From NCBI GenBank assembly GCA_013339895.1, contig JABACO010000002.1, positions 7,906,924 to 7,970,923 on the forward strand: a stretch of 64,000 bases of DNA. The letters are read 5' to 3'. The stretch comes from Ephydatia muelleri. Taxonomy: Eukaryota > Porifera > Demospongiae > Spongillida > Spongillidae. The stretch's first letter is position 1. The number at the start of each line of letters is the position of its first letter. Below are positions 45,164 through 57,106 of this stretch, piece after piece. The translations under genes were made by a program, and so were the position numbers. A model generated the notes under the pieces. That model saw only the letters and a program-made list of their open reading frames with translations. It had not been told where the DNA came from and searched no databases.

Positions 45164-46973
45164 AATGCAGTTTGTATGTGAAATGCATAGAATGATGTCA
45201 TCTATTGATCATGTGATGTGAACAGATGTGAGGGTGGAGCTGTGTGTATACAGACATCCTTTGGAGTACAGCCTGAATGGCTTTGTCCACATGAATACTT
45301 ATGAATATGGACATTTAATAGTACCACAGGAACTGGTGGGTAGAATAACATTTATTTATTTATACAGTTTATGTACTGATTCGAATAATGCTGCCTGTAT
45401 GTAAAATGCATAGAATGATGTCATCTATTGTTCACATATGATGCCAGATGACAAAAAGGGAGGAGCATGTATGAAAAGGGTGGAGCTAGTTCATTGGTTC
45501 CAAACATCTTGAGCATCTAGCACTGGATCTCCATGGTAACCAAGTGCTCATACTCCAAGGATGTTTCAGTTGGAGACACTTCAATATCATCCATTAACAT
45601 GGGAGGGGTGGGGAGGAGGGAAGAGGGAGAGTGAAGGCATTTTGCGTGTGGTACAGTGTGCATGTGTATTTATCCATTGAACCAGTTACTCTGGGGTCAT
45701 ACATCACTAGTCAATTGATCACAATGGAAGCCTTTTTGGACAGGGTAGAAACAATGGAAGCCTACTAGGAAAACCTTCCTGTATTCAGGACACTAGATAT
45801 ACCACAAACCCATCATCAGGCTAGGGTGGTCCATAAGCACCTTCTCCCGTTCCTCTGCCTTCAAATGGATCTATATTAGACAATTAAACCTTTTAAGTAC
45901 GGTGCCACAAGCAGTTGAATATTTCCCAACAGTTCAACTCCGCAGCAGTTAGCACATGGTTTGTACGGTGATGCATGTACGGTGATGCATGTGACATACA
46001 TGTAGTACGATACATATGTATGTGCATGTGCATTAGGTAAGATAATTGATTAGCGTGCGTTGAACAATGCCTGCTAATGATCTGTGAATGATGACATCAA
46101 TACAAATGAACATAGTTGCAATGGAGCTCATTATGTGTGCACAATCTCAATTGCAATGGAATGAATACAATAAGTTAGTGAACAATACATACAATGGAAT
46201 AAATGTTTGTTATATGGAAACAATGTAACAGAAGTTTTTTAAAATCAAATCTTCACAATTCTGTCGGCAGCCCGGCACCATCGTCTATTCCAAATTCGCT
46301 TCCACTTGGTGCGAGAACCACGCAAGCAAAGATTTATGGCTCGATCGAAAGCTTTGTGTGCAGCCATCCTGTGGTTTGTCCAAGTGCTTTATCCCATTTT
46401 ATGCTTATCCTTTGGGCTAGGCTTTCAAGTAAGAGATATTTCTCTCTACCCAGCAAATGATGTGTACACTCATGCACGCAGTTTCCGTGAAGATGTAACA
46501 TTAAAAAATGATTACACGCACGTGCGCGTGGCTTCCAAGTTGGCGGGAAATAATGGCAACACTGAGAGGTTGATTAGACCTCTTAGTCTTAGTAAATCGA
46601 TACCATCCATAGGAATGTTCAGATGACAACGTAGAATGATGAAAGGGCATCCAATGTAAATCGTACGACGCCATCCGCTCCGATCGTCAGAGGATGTGTT
46701 GAACTCAACGTGGTAGGGACCTTGGCAACTCCACGTGCGACTATCAGAGAGCCAGCCACACCTCCACATCCATTGCTAGGAATGCTGGATAGGATGTATA
46801 CAGCTGTGGCCGCAAATGCACTCACTTTTTGGATTGTCCAGGATGAGTAAAAGCTGCGCTTGCACGCAGGCTTGATGAATTCAGGTTTGTTATTTCTTTG
46901 AGAAGAGTGGATGTTTAAAGCTTGTTGAATATGTATACGAATCCCTTCATGTGCAGGACAGGTTTTACTACTA
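45164..46973 (+). other. 3' flank of NLR-B and conserved spacer block
   Basis: A second partial copy of the NLR end (ACATTTAATAGTACCACAGG) lies at ~45308. It then matches the NLR-A flank, with a remnant of the retroelement motif at ~45740-45870 and the conserved block 46255-46860. No intact gene. Confidence 0.5.
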
Positions 46974-47208
46974 GATAATTTCTAAAGCACACATTGTGTT
47001 CGCAAATGCTATGACTGCCAGCAGTGGGAGGATGTTCTCGTGGTTGAAGACCCTCAGCTGGGAATACTCTTGAGGAAAGGGTTCATGGACACCTTTCCTC
47101 AAGAGTATTCCCAGCTGAGGGTCTTCACCCATGAGAACATCCTCCCACTGCTGGCAGTCATAACATTTGCGAACACAATTCAGGTTGATGTGTACTTTAG
47201 AAATTATC
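46974..47208. repeat. 235-bp palindrome containing an ILK-like kinase exon fragment
   Basis: Two arms of about 105 bp are inverted. Each arm, read outward, encodes FPQEYSQLRVFTHENILPLL then AVITFANT (left arm, minus strand: VFNHENILPLLAVIAF). The pattern resembles integrin-linked kinase and related TKL kinases around EExxxLRxFxHxNxLPxLG. It is too short to prove function. Identification is by eye. Confidence 0.5.
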
Positions 47209-47828
47209 AAATTCATTAAATGTTTAATTAAGGCAATGATTTTAAAAGACTATGATTTGTTAATATTTAGGATTATAAATCTAAATGAATTGATGGACAA
47301 ACAAACAAATAAGGTGGAAGTTAGGCAAATAAAAACTGTGTTACGCAAATCTAAAATATTTTGTAATTTATGAATATGTTGTAATAATTACGGCAATATT
47401 GTTGAATTTCTAAACTACACATTAACCTGAATTAAGGTTTGAGCAATTATTAAATTGGCTGCAGTGTAATTTCAGGTCAGTTTATAGAGGAACACGTAGT
47501 GGTTTGAAGTTCAAATCAAAACACTAAAAATTACAATGCTTTAAATGGACTTTTGACTTTTAATAGCTCATCATTATTTCATATGGAGATACATGTAATT
47601 AATATCCAATGCAAATGTTTATATTCAGTAATGATAAATGAAATTATACAGCTATACACTTATTAATTTGAATTTTATTACACATTTATACAAAATTACA
47701 CCAAGAATAAACATAGGAAAAAGTTACGATGACTGGAGACTAATTGTTACAATGTTATTAATGATAACAGATGACCTAACACATGTACATTTTGAACTAC
47801 TAACGATTATGTAATTAAAGTCATATTC
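47209..47828 (+). other. Spacer, no gene seen
   Basis: AT-rich, with blocks shared with ~14150-14300 and ~51540-52150 (GTTAGGCAAAT, CGGCAACATTTAATGAATTGG). Confidence 0.4.
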
Positions 47829-48400
47829 CTACACTGTAGCTAGAATAGCCCTTGTGATGGCTCTCACCAGGGTGATATTCAGCCTCCCAAACATGTCATT
47901 TATCACCCTGGCTTTGTGGCGTGAGGAGGAGTCCAAGGCTAGGCGTGTGGCGAGTAGAGTGAAGGCTTGCCTGGCTTCCTCACCCCAGTTACAATATGTT
48001 CCTACTGCTAGAGGCACACACACCCAGCCCATCTGAGCACATTTAGGATCATTGGCTGCATGTTTTCTTCTTTCTGCAGCTTCAGCAGCGAGCTCCCCCC
48101 CTCTGGATTGTCTCTGCCAGAGTAGCAAGTAAAAGAGGAGGTGTTACCATGATGTCAAGGCAGCTGGCTTGCCTTGTGCCCAATCCCTCGCTAGCTCATC
48201 AGCTGGCCGGGAGGTGTGACATATCAGGTGTAAGACCACTGCCACCCTCCACCTTTACACTCAAATGGGCGTGATGGCAAAACTCAACAAAGGCATCACG
48301 CAGGTGGTTATGGCAGAGGACCACACACCCCTCACCTACCTGTATAGAGTCAATTTTTTTTTTCCAATAATCACTGTCTGTACATGTGCTTAGTAACATG
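47829..48400 (-). mobile_element. Retrotransposon C-terminal fragment
   Basis: Minus strand: VVLCHNHLRDAFVEFCHHAH then RRKHAANDPKCAQMGWVCVP and WGEEARQAFTLLATRLALDS. It matches the endonuclease end of the element at 19171-22282 and extends beyond the premature TAA of that copy. It is 5'-truncated, as is usual for non-LTR elements. Confidence 0.7.
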
Positions 48401-50171
48401 TCAAGAACGTGTTATGACAGTCAAACCAATGAATCTGATTATTGGCAATACTTATATATATTGAACACAAATCTATTTCATTTCAATGGCTTCTTTGATT
48501 CTATCTGTTCATTGATTATAAATTTATTTGTTCTCTTTTAGATAAGTCTCTGTAGTACAGTATTTCACGTTCATCAAGGTAAAATTCATTCTTATATCAT
48601 GTGTAATTTGTATCAACACTAACCACTTGAGTGTATGTTAACTTCACTGTTCACTACACTAACATTGCAGTAATGTACAGTATGACTATTAATAACTATG
48701 AATGTGATTGAAGCTCTAAATGATAATTTGTGTTATTTGTTGTTTGTTTTATTGTCTTATTCTGTCTGTTATCATCACATGTACACATGTGTGTTTGTTT
48801 TTTCGTTTGGTTTTTTAGAGCCGGACTCTGCCGGTCTCCAAATGATTCATTTGTCTAGCATTTGTGTTCAGAGGAACATCCTGGTAAGGATATGCATATT
48901 CAATATACATGTCTCTTATCAAATACACCTGTACGATCCTTTTTTAAAAATGTCATCCAATTTATTTTATTACTACGGAATACACTAAGAGACCTATTAT
49001 TAAAATGGTTTGTGGACCATATCTCATGTGTATACATTGTGCTTGTTTTTTTCCTTTGGTTTTATTAGAGCCGGTCTTCATATGATTCATGTACAGGCTA
49101 TTTGCTTAACATGTATATTCTTTATAAAGTAACTAGTAAACTTTTGAAACTAGTAACTTAATACATAAATACAAATGTTTGCTCATCTACATGTATTTGT
49201 ATTACCTATTTGATTTGATTAATTATTCCTTGTCACAATTATTACTCATACTTCGATTGTTTCATAACTCATCACCATAATTTCTTTTGATAAGTCAGTT
49301 TCATTATACTGTAAAAGTACATCAGTGTTTTACACTGTACAGCAAGTACCACATGTGTGTTATATTTAAGCTGCCCTTTTGTTGTTGTAAAAACAAATCA
49401 CCATTTATTTATTTCATTAGTAGTTTTAAATTTAAATTTGGTTTTAGATTTTAATTTTTTTCCCCTTACATGTATGTTCGATTGTTTCATGACAAACGGG
49501 TTGAGATGGATTTTTGGAAGCAAGGATCGCCTCTGAAATCTTTTGTGTATTTACATAGTCAAGAAGACAGGTATCACAGATTACCCACCACACAACCTGT
49601 TATCATTGTCCCTTGACTGCGTGAAGTATACAAAGCTATTGAAAGTGGCTCCTTGCTTTCAAAAATCCATCTCCAAATACCTCTGCTTCATTATCCCAGA
49701 AAGATGAGAAGCTGAAAATATTTTATTAATGTCATTAGCAGCTGATGTGTTCACATGGCAACACAAAATTGTGGGAAGTACATGTAGTAGCTTCAAATGC
49801 ACTTGTGTACTCTTCTGCCTATTTGTTGAAGAATAGCTTACAGAATGGATGTACGTATCTCTAGGTGCAGGTGTACAGTACATATACTTTCATATCAGGT
49901 GTTTGCCCATGATAATCTGTGATGGCTGATAGCTTCAGTAGGGGTAGATTACATTGTAACACCTTGGTTTGGTAACACCCATTTGTAATGCATGTATTTA
50001 TTTCGTTGAATGCCACAGTGTACATATGGTGTGTGTGTGTGTACCATACAGTACATGCACACACTGTACATGTGTACATTCTGTGCTGCATATTGCCAAG
50101 TGATGCCTCCTGTTCCCCCACACCCTCCCCACCCACACACCCTATTCACCGGGCGACCTTAGGAGGGAGGC
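48401..50171 (+). other. Spacer with dispersed repeat family
   Basis: A possible small exon at 48820-48881 (DSAGLQMIHLSSICVQRNIL) sits between TTTTTTAG and GTAAGG. Copy two of the HRLPTTQPVIIVP repeat is at ~49495-49630. Otherwise nothing. Confidence 0.3.
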
Positions 50172-50263
50172 TCACTCCTTCACTGTGTAGCGGCTAATGG
50201 AGGCATCAAAGTGCTAAGCCTGCTGATGGAGTCCATTGCAATGGAAATGAATCAGCAAGACAA
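50172..50263 (+). CDS. Ankyrin-repeat exon
   Basis: Acceptor ACCTTAG, donor AAT|GTAAGG. Encodes GGSLLHCVAANGGIKVLSLL, MESIAMEMNQQDN. The G-LLHxxAxxGxxxxxxLL pattern is an ankyrin repeat. It is upstream of the second ankyrin exon at 51338, and both belong to the same spacer gene. The full gene could not be assembled. Confidence 0.5.
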
Positions 50264-51337
50264 TGTAAGGTCCTCTCTTGTTCCCCATGCAATGATTACA
50301 GTACAGCAAGAGTTGCAAACATACATGTACATGTATTTACATAACAAGAGATTAACAAATCCTTTTTATTATGTCATCCTATCTATTTTATTACAGTACT
50401 TTGGATTACACTATACATGTAAGAGATAATAGGGTTTGTAGACCATATTGAAGTGTGCTTGTTTTTTTCCTTTGGTTTGATTAGAGCCTGTCTTGATATG
50501 ATTCATGTACAGTGTATTTACGTAACACGTATTTTTTATGAAGTAACTAGTAAACTTTTTAGAGCGTAAACTTTACTATGCAAACCGAATACAACAATAC
50601 TAATGTTTGCTCATCTATTTTATTCTTTGCCACAATTTTGTTCACTGTACTTGTATTTGATATTCCATTACTCATCAACCATAATTTGTTTTGATATGTC
50701 AGTTTCTTTATAAATATACATCAGTGTTTCTTACTGTACAAGTATCATACATAAGCTGCCCTTTTCAAATGGTCATTTACATGTATTTACTGCAATTGCA
50801 GTTTTGAATGTAAATTTGTTTTTTTAATTTATATATTTGAAACTTGATGAGATTTTAAATGCCATCATCCATGCATGTATGTTCGATTCTTTCATGACAA
50901 ACTGTATTGGGATGGATTTTTGGAAGCAAGGATTGCCTTCTGAAATCTTTGTGCATTTACATAGTCAAAAATATCACAGATTACCCACCACACAACCTGT
51001 TATAATTGTCCCTTGACTGTGTGAAGTATACAAAGCTATTGAAAATGGCTCCTTTCTTTCAAAAATCCTTCCCCAATCCATAGGATCATTAGCAGCTGAT
51101 GTGTTCACATGGGCAACGCAACTTTTGTGTGTAATAAATTTAATTGGGTGAGTACTTGCAAGTAGTATCTTCAAATGCACTTCTGCAAGTACACTGCTGT
51201 CCGTTCTGTTAGCTATATTTGTTGAAAATTATAGCTTACAGAACAGAGAGTAGTGTATGTATCTCTAGATAGGTGTAGGTGCATACTGTACATATACATG
51301 TACATTCTTATATTCACTCTACCATACATGTACACAG

Positions 51338-51448
51338 GTTTGAACACGTATAAACAGATAGCTCTTGACAGGGCCAGTGACAAGGGTGTCATTGTGATTG
51401 TACAAGAGCTTCTCAAGTTCATTCCAAATGTCAACCCCAAAGTCAAGG
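51338..51448 (+). CDS. Ankyrin-repeat exon
   Basis: Acceptor TACACAG, donor AAG|GTATGA. Open across the junction: NTYKQIALDRASDKGVIVIV then QELLKFIPNVNPKVK. It is a paralog of 17712-17825, but its first part is in frame because it is 4 nt shorter upstream. The preferred reading is a real or recently real exon. Confidence 0.5.
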
Positions 51449-52382
51449 TATGAATGCACAATGATGTCATCTTTGCTCCAAGTATTGTAATTTATCCTGG
51501 GTGACTTGGTTTTGCTGTGAAAGCTCTTTCATTGTATTCTAATCAGATTTATTAAGCCATTAAGCCATCAATTAGAATTTCTAAAGTGCACATTAACCTG
51601 AATTAAGTTGAAACTACCAACTGGTTAATTACAGATCAATTTATTAATAAAATGTAGTGCCTCAGATCTGAAATTCCAACCGAATCTGAAAACACAAAAT
51701 TGCAATGCTTTAATGGACTTTGACTTCTAATAACTCACTAAATATTATGTACATGTATATTTAATATCCATTATAATAACAGTGTTACTTTATTTAATAC
51801 TTACTGTATTCATGTAATATTTTATTGGGGCATAGTAGATACTCAAAGAAATTGAAAAAGGTCAATAACTATCAATTAACTATGTCATATAAAAGTGTTA
51901 TGGGGAAATAAAATCCATAAAATGAAGGTGGACGTTTGGCAAATACAAATTTTGTTTTTCAAATCTTTGTTATTAACGAATGTGGTATAATAACGTACGG
52001 CAACATTTAATGAATTGGTGGATTTCTAAACTACACATTAACCTGAATTAAAAGTTAGAAAAATTATTAAATCAGCTACAGTGTAATTTCAGTCAGTTTA
52101 TAAAGCATGTAGTGATGTTCAAATCACAATTGACAACACTACAAATTACAATGCTTTTATTCGACTTTGACTTTTCATAGTTCATTATTATTCGTGTTTA
52201 TTTACAGTATTGTATACATGTATGTGTATGTAGACATAGTAGCTTACAGTGTACAGTGTATGCTTTATCTTGTACACGTACATTGCAATTCATTTGATAA
52301 TTAATTAAACTCCTTTGAAATAAGTAGAGGTCAATATTATTTTCAATAATCATATTCAGTTGGTGTGATGGTTTTTTGCCGC
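51449..52382 (+). other. Spacer, no gene seen
   Basis: AT-rich, repeats shared with the 11.1-15.4 kb spacer. One HRLPTTQPVIIVP copy is just upstream (~50905-51030). Confidence 0.4.
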
Positions 52383-52978
52383 TCCTATTTTTAACACAAC
52401 ATACCACACCATTACTATATGTGAAAATCCATTTTGGTGTCTTATACATGCGGGGTACCGACGTTTCAAGGTCCGATACCCCGTAGGGTTCAAAACCGCC
52501 ACATCTTCAGGTAGGAGTGTCCAAATCGGTTCAAAATAGGTACCGATGTAGAAGGGTCCTACCGCTATTGATTTGTTCTTTTCGTTAATTTTTTGCTTTA
52601 TCCAATATATGGAGATACAAGTGTGCAAAGAAATTGCATATTTCCCGGGCGTTACGCGCCATTAACGTATTACGAGGACGTCCTCGAAGCCAGTTGTAAT
52701 ATGTTCATTGCGCGTACCGCCCGGGAAATATGCAATTTGTTTGCACACTTGTATCTCCATAACGGATAAAGCAAAAACGAACAGAACAAATCAATAGCGG
52801 TAGGACCCTTCTACATGGGTACCTATTTTGAACCGATTTGGACACTCCTACCTGAAGATGTGGCCGTTTTGAACCCTACGGGGTATCGGACCTTGTAACG
52901 TCGGTATCCCATTTGTGAAAACACCAAAATGGATTTTCACATACAGTAATGGTGTGGTATGTTGTGTTAAAAATAGGA
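52383..52978. mobile_element. 596-bp foldback element
   Basis: Left TCCTATTTTTAACACAAC and right GTTGTGTTAAAAATAGGA open two arms of about 270 bp that pair through nearly their full length. A ~60-bp loop (GGGCGTTACGCGCC...) separates them. No transposase is seen. The arms differ at scattered bases, so it is not very recent. Confidence 0.8.
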
Positions 52979-55430
52979 ACCCGATTGCGTTACTATTTCG
53001 GAAGATGTAGATATATCGATTTGAATTTTATGTAAAATCATGCACAAGACCCATTTTCGTATAGAACGTTCCATATACTTTTATAGCATAAACTTAACAT
53101 GCAAATTGAATGCAATGATACAAATGTTTGTTCAACTATTTTAATTGCCTCTTTGATTTGATTGAATTGTTTTAATTATACATTGTCACAATTGTTAGAT
53201 TTTTGTTACTGTACTTTGGTTTGATTCTTCCATAACTCATCAACCATAATTTATTCAGTTTCTTTATAAATGTACATCAGTGTTTCTTACTGTACAAGTA
53301 CCATATATGAGTTACATCTAAGCTGCCTTTCGTTACCAAAAAAACAATTCATTATTTATTTATTACATGTACATTGGTTTTGGATTTTCATATTATTGAT
53401 ATGTACATGGGAAATTCATGATGAGATTTTAAATGCATACATGGACATGTATATTTGATTCTTCATAACAAACTGGGTTGAGATGGATTTTGGAAGCAAG
53501 GATTTCCCTCTGAAATCTTTTGTGCATTTACATAGTCAAGAAGACAGGTATCACAGATTACCCACCACACAACCTGTTATAATTGTCCCTTGACTGTATG
53601 AAATATAAACAGCTATTTAAGAAGAAATTAAATGGCTCCTTGTTTTCAAAAATCCATCTCCAAATCCACTGGTTCATTATCCCAGAAAGATGGAAAGCTG
53701 AATGTGTTATTAACGCCATTACCAGCTGATGTGTTCACATGGCAACATGGGTAATAAATTAAATTGTGTGAGTACTTGCAAAGTAGTAGCTTCAAATGCA
53801 CTTGTGTACTCTAAGCCTAGCTCTTGAAGAATAGCTTACAGAATGGACAGTAGTGTATAGAAAATTTGGTTGAAATGTAAGCACTATGTGTTTTTGTTTT
53901 TTTTAATGCGTGGGCAATTTTTGCAGAGACCGTCCCTATAATGTACATTTGAACAAGTGCTGTATTGTTCATGTACATGATATGCAGCATTTCAGAGTGT
54001 TTGCACACTTGTAACTTTCTATCCAGCTGTCAACTAATATGGCACACTGTTGTTTCAGGTACTTTTAAATCCAACATTCATTGTAGTTATCAAAACAACA
54101 GTTTTATTGGTCACGTGCCACCTGTACACAGCTGATGGAATGATAGCAGGAACACCCCTTATGGTTACATGTTGTGGTCCTACAATAACTGTGTGTATGT
54201 GAACTACTATAGTGTGGCCAAGGGTTAATGAAAAATTAAAACCCTATCTAAACAGTGTTGACAGTGCAATATATTAACTGCAAGCTCAGATTGTTTCTGA
54301 TCCATTATTCCCCTGTGCCTCTTTCACAACAGGTTGTGGCATTTATGCACATCTTTTCAAATGCATACTACACACAGTGTTGTACATGTATTTGCTGTGT
54401 GATCATGTCAAGCAGTCATATATCTACTCATGTGTTTATACATGTGGCAGTTGTACTGTACACAAGACACAACGCCTGAATTGTACATCCTTGCTGGTAC
54501 ATCTATGAAAATAGCTCACATGTATCTCCCTCTACCTAGCAGTGTCCTGGGTGGAGAGGGACTCATGGGAGTACTGCAGGAATCGCACTGCACAGGTGAA
54601 TTCGTCCAGATGTGGTTGGTGGCAAAGATTTGATCGACATGTGTGTTCAAATAGAGGTGTCACAAGGACCTTTTTATGACCGTATTTGAAAAAGTAAGGG
54701 TTGGGTCTGTGTGATACGCCACCAACAAAACTTATCTCACCTCTCCAGGAGATTTGAAGGTCCAAATGATCCAAGGTAATTGAGTTCTCCAGCTAGTGTA
54801 CATGGGCTCTGCCATGGCTAGTTAATTTCGATGGGATTTTATTTGATTGTCGAGCAATTGTGGTGGAAAAGAAGTCACATATTATAATTCTTTGCACTAA
54901 GAGCTGTATCATAAGGACAAATGAGTGCAGCATTTTTCATAAGGGTGAAGGCTCCCTAAAATTAAAAGAAGTGGTTCCATATGATGAATTTTTGTACGGT
55001 ACCATTCTATATTTTGACATAAGCAATGGTCTTTCAACATTTTTTTGAGTACATGTGCAGTATGTGCACACACACCTGCACACCACAGAGCAGGTGCTCT
55101 TGGTGAAGGAGGGGTTGTATGGTGTCCAGGAACATGTTTACTGGTGTCTCTGATGCCTTGACAAGCTCAGTGCTCTCCAGCCCCCCACTGCTGGTCAGGT
55201 GATCCCCAAGATATTTAGTGTTTGTGATGTCTTTTAAATACTAGTGCTTGTGAGTTTAGTTCATGTTTCTGCTACCAAATGTTAATTTGATGTTGTCTTG
55301 TACATGTAAATGCAAATAATTTTCAATTGTCTGTGCATCTGTCAGCTGCTTAGTAGCCATATTCATTAACGGTTGCCTGACTACGCACAATTTGACGTCA
55401 CAAGCATTGTTTTACTTTTGCTCTCTGCAG
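52979..55430 (+). other. Spacer
   Basis: The fourth HRLPTTQPVIIVP copy is at ~53470-53600, and an end fragment of the GGGACAG MITE family at ~53905-53935. Nothing else recognised. Confidence 0.4.
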
Positions 55431-55527
55431 GCTTTTCCTAGCATTCTACACAGAACAATACAAGAGGCTTGATCTGGATGATGACAAGGAGAAACATGTG
55501 GACAATTGGAAGGAAGTGAACCAATGA
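55431..55527 (+). CDS. Conserved terminal exon of an unidentified gene, copy 2
   Basis: Acceptor TTTGCTCTCTGCAG, then LFLAFYTEQYKRLDLDDD and KEKHVDNWKEVNQ with TGA at 55525-55527. Longer by three codons than 24441-24528. It lies about 1.2 kb upstream of the NLR-C start exon, repeating the order seen for NLR-B. Confidence 0.45.
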
Positions 55528-56720
55528 TGTCCATAGGTCTTTGCACAATACAAACAGCATCATTTGTTTTTGTTCACATATTGCAGTGTTACTATTCGGT
55601 TGGTTTGCCTATCTTGCCAGTTCTGCCACTTGGCTCGAGTGTTCTGCATAGTGTGACAAGAGCCTGGAACTAATTTATTGCTCAACATAGTCATTTGGCA
55701 TTTCTTTTTTTGTGTAGTACACCTGGTTTCAATGTCCTTTTTTCTTGCCTTAATTTCTCTGTGGCCTGTTCCTAAAATTTCTGAGTTTTCATACATATTT
55801 TTTCATCCATGTTTTTTTTTTTGTGATCACTTTGTGTAAAAACCTGTATTTTTCCACTCATCTATGAACATTGCTAACTAATCCAATACATTCTGATGGT
55901 CAGTGCTACATGTACGGTACTCTGGCACTTTAACAGGCAATGTACCCTTGTAAAACCTTCGCCAAGCATAAAAAGGTTTGTGATAGGATAATACAATGCA
56001 GAGGTGTATACCATTTTGATACGCACTGAGCTGGAAACAAACTGCATTTGCATGTGAGACAGATAGGCTGCTTTTTTCATACAAAATTAAAACCTTGTAA
56101 TGTTGTGGAAGCTTGCATAAGGTGGTAAACATGCAGACAGCAGGGTGAGAGAAAATAAAGAGTTTGCTGAGTTTGTACTCCTCAATATAGTTCAGTATGA
56201 ACATTTAGCATTATGGCATAATGGTGTAAAAAAGGAAGAAAACAAGAGGGGAAGTGAAAAGAAATAATGAAGCTGATCTTCGTGTAATTTCCACATACTC
56301 CGAGATAATAGTTTGTCCCGTGCAAAGCGTAAATAAAAAATCTATTCCACATGTAATCTAGCAAATTGTCACTGATTTATGTGTCAAAATTAGGACCAGC
56401 TCTACATCTAAAGCCGATCCTATAGCATTTCATAGGGTAAAAGGAAAGCAAAAGCTCTAAACACTAGCTTCACAACAGGCCTCGGGCGGAGCCCCAGAAG
56501 CTACTCAACTCACGCATTGATGAGTTTCTTAGACCCTATCAGCTACGACAGCGTCCTTTTATGGCTGCTGCAAATGATGGTCAGTAACAGTGTGCTGCGC
56601 AACAATAATTGTAGGCGCGCCATGGCCGTACCAACTCATTATTATGCACATGTAACAAAATTCCGGATTCGATTTATCCGCTTGTGATAATAGACTGCGT
56701 TCGATTCGTTATGCGTTAAG
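55528..56720 (+). other. 5' flank of NLR-C
   Basis: Aligned in part with 24529-26595. A TAG in frame shortly before the start codon supports the NLR-C initiation site. No promoter motif is clear. Confidence 0.4.
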
Positions 56721-57106
56721 ATGGACAGTGACAGGAGTGATGGAAATGACGAATGTGACGGGAGTGATGGAAATGACAAATGTGACAGGAGTGATGGAAA
56801 TGACGAATGTGACAGGAATGATGGAAATGACGAATGTGACAGGAGTGATGGAAATGACGAATGTGACAGGAGTGATGGAAATGACGAATGTGACAGGAGT
56901 GATGGGAGTGACGAAATTGACAGGAGTGATGGAAGTGACGAATGTGAAGGAAATGACGAAAGTGACAGGAGTGATGGAAGTGACGAAAGTGACAGGAGTG
57001 ATGGAAGTGACGAAAGTGACAGGAGTGACAATTACGATGACCTGACTGATCTTGTGCTTCTACCCAAAAGAGTGCGTCAGTCCACCCATTCTGGAGAGGT
57101 AGAAAG
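56721..57106 (+). CDS. NLR-C start exon with 9-residue repeats
   Basis: Encodes MDSDRSDGNDECDGSDGND... About 12 units of DRSDG(N/S)DE(C/S) are followed by DDLTDLVLLPKRVRQSTHSG. The 27-bp unit keeps the frame open, also in other frames and on the minus strand. The donor is GAAAG|GTGAGC. The product is highly acidic and probably disordered. Confidence 0.8.

Noticed and set aside
56721..57045. CRISPR-like regular repeats
   Set aside because: The units are contiguous and coding with no spacers; the genome is eukaryotic with spliced genes.
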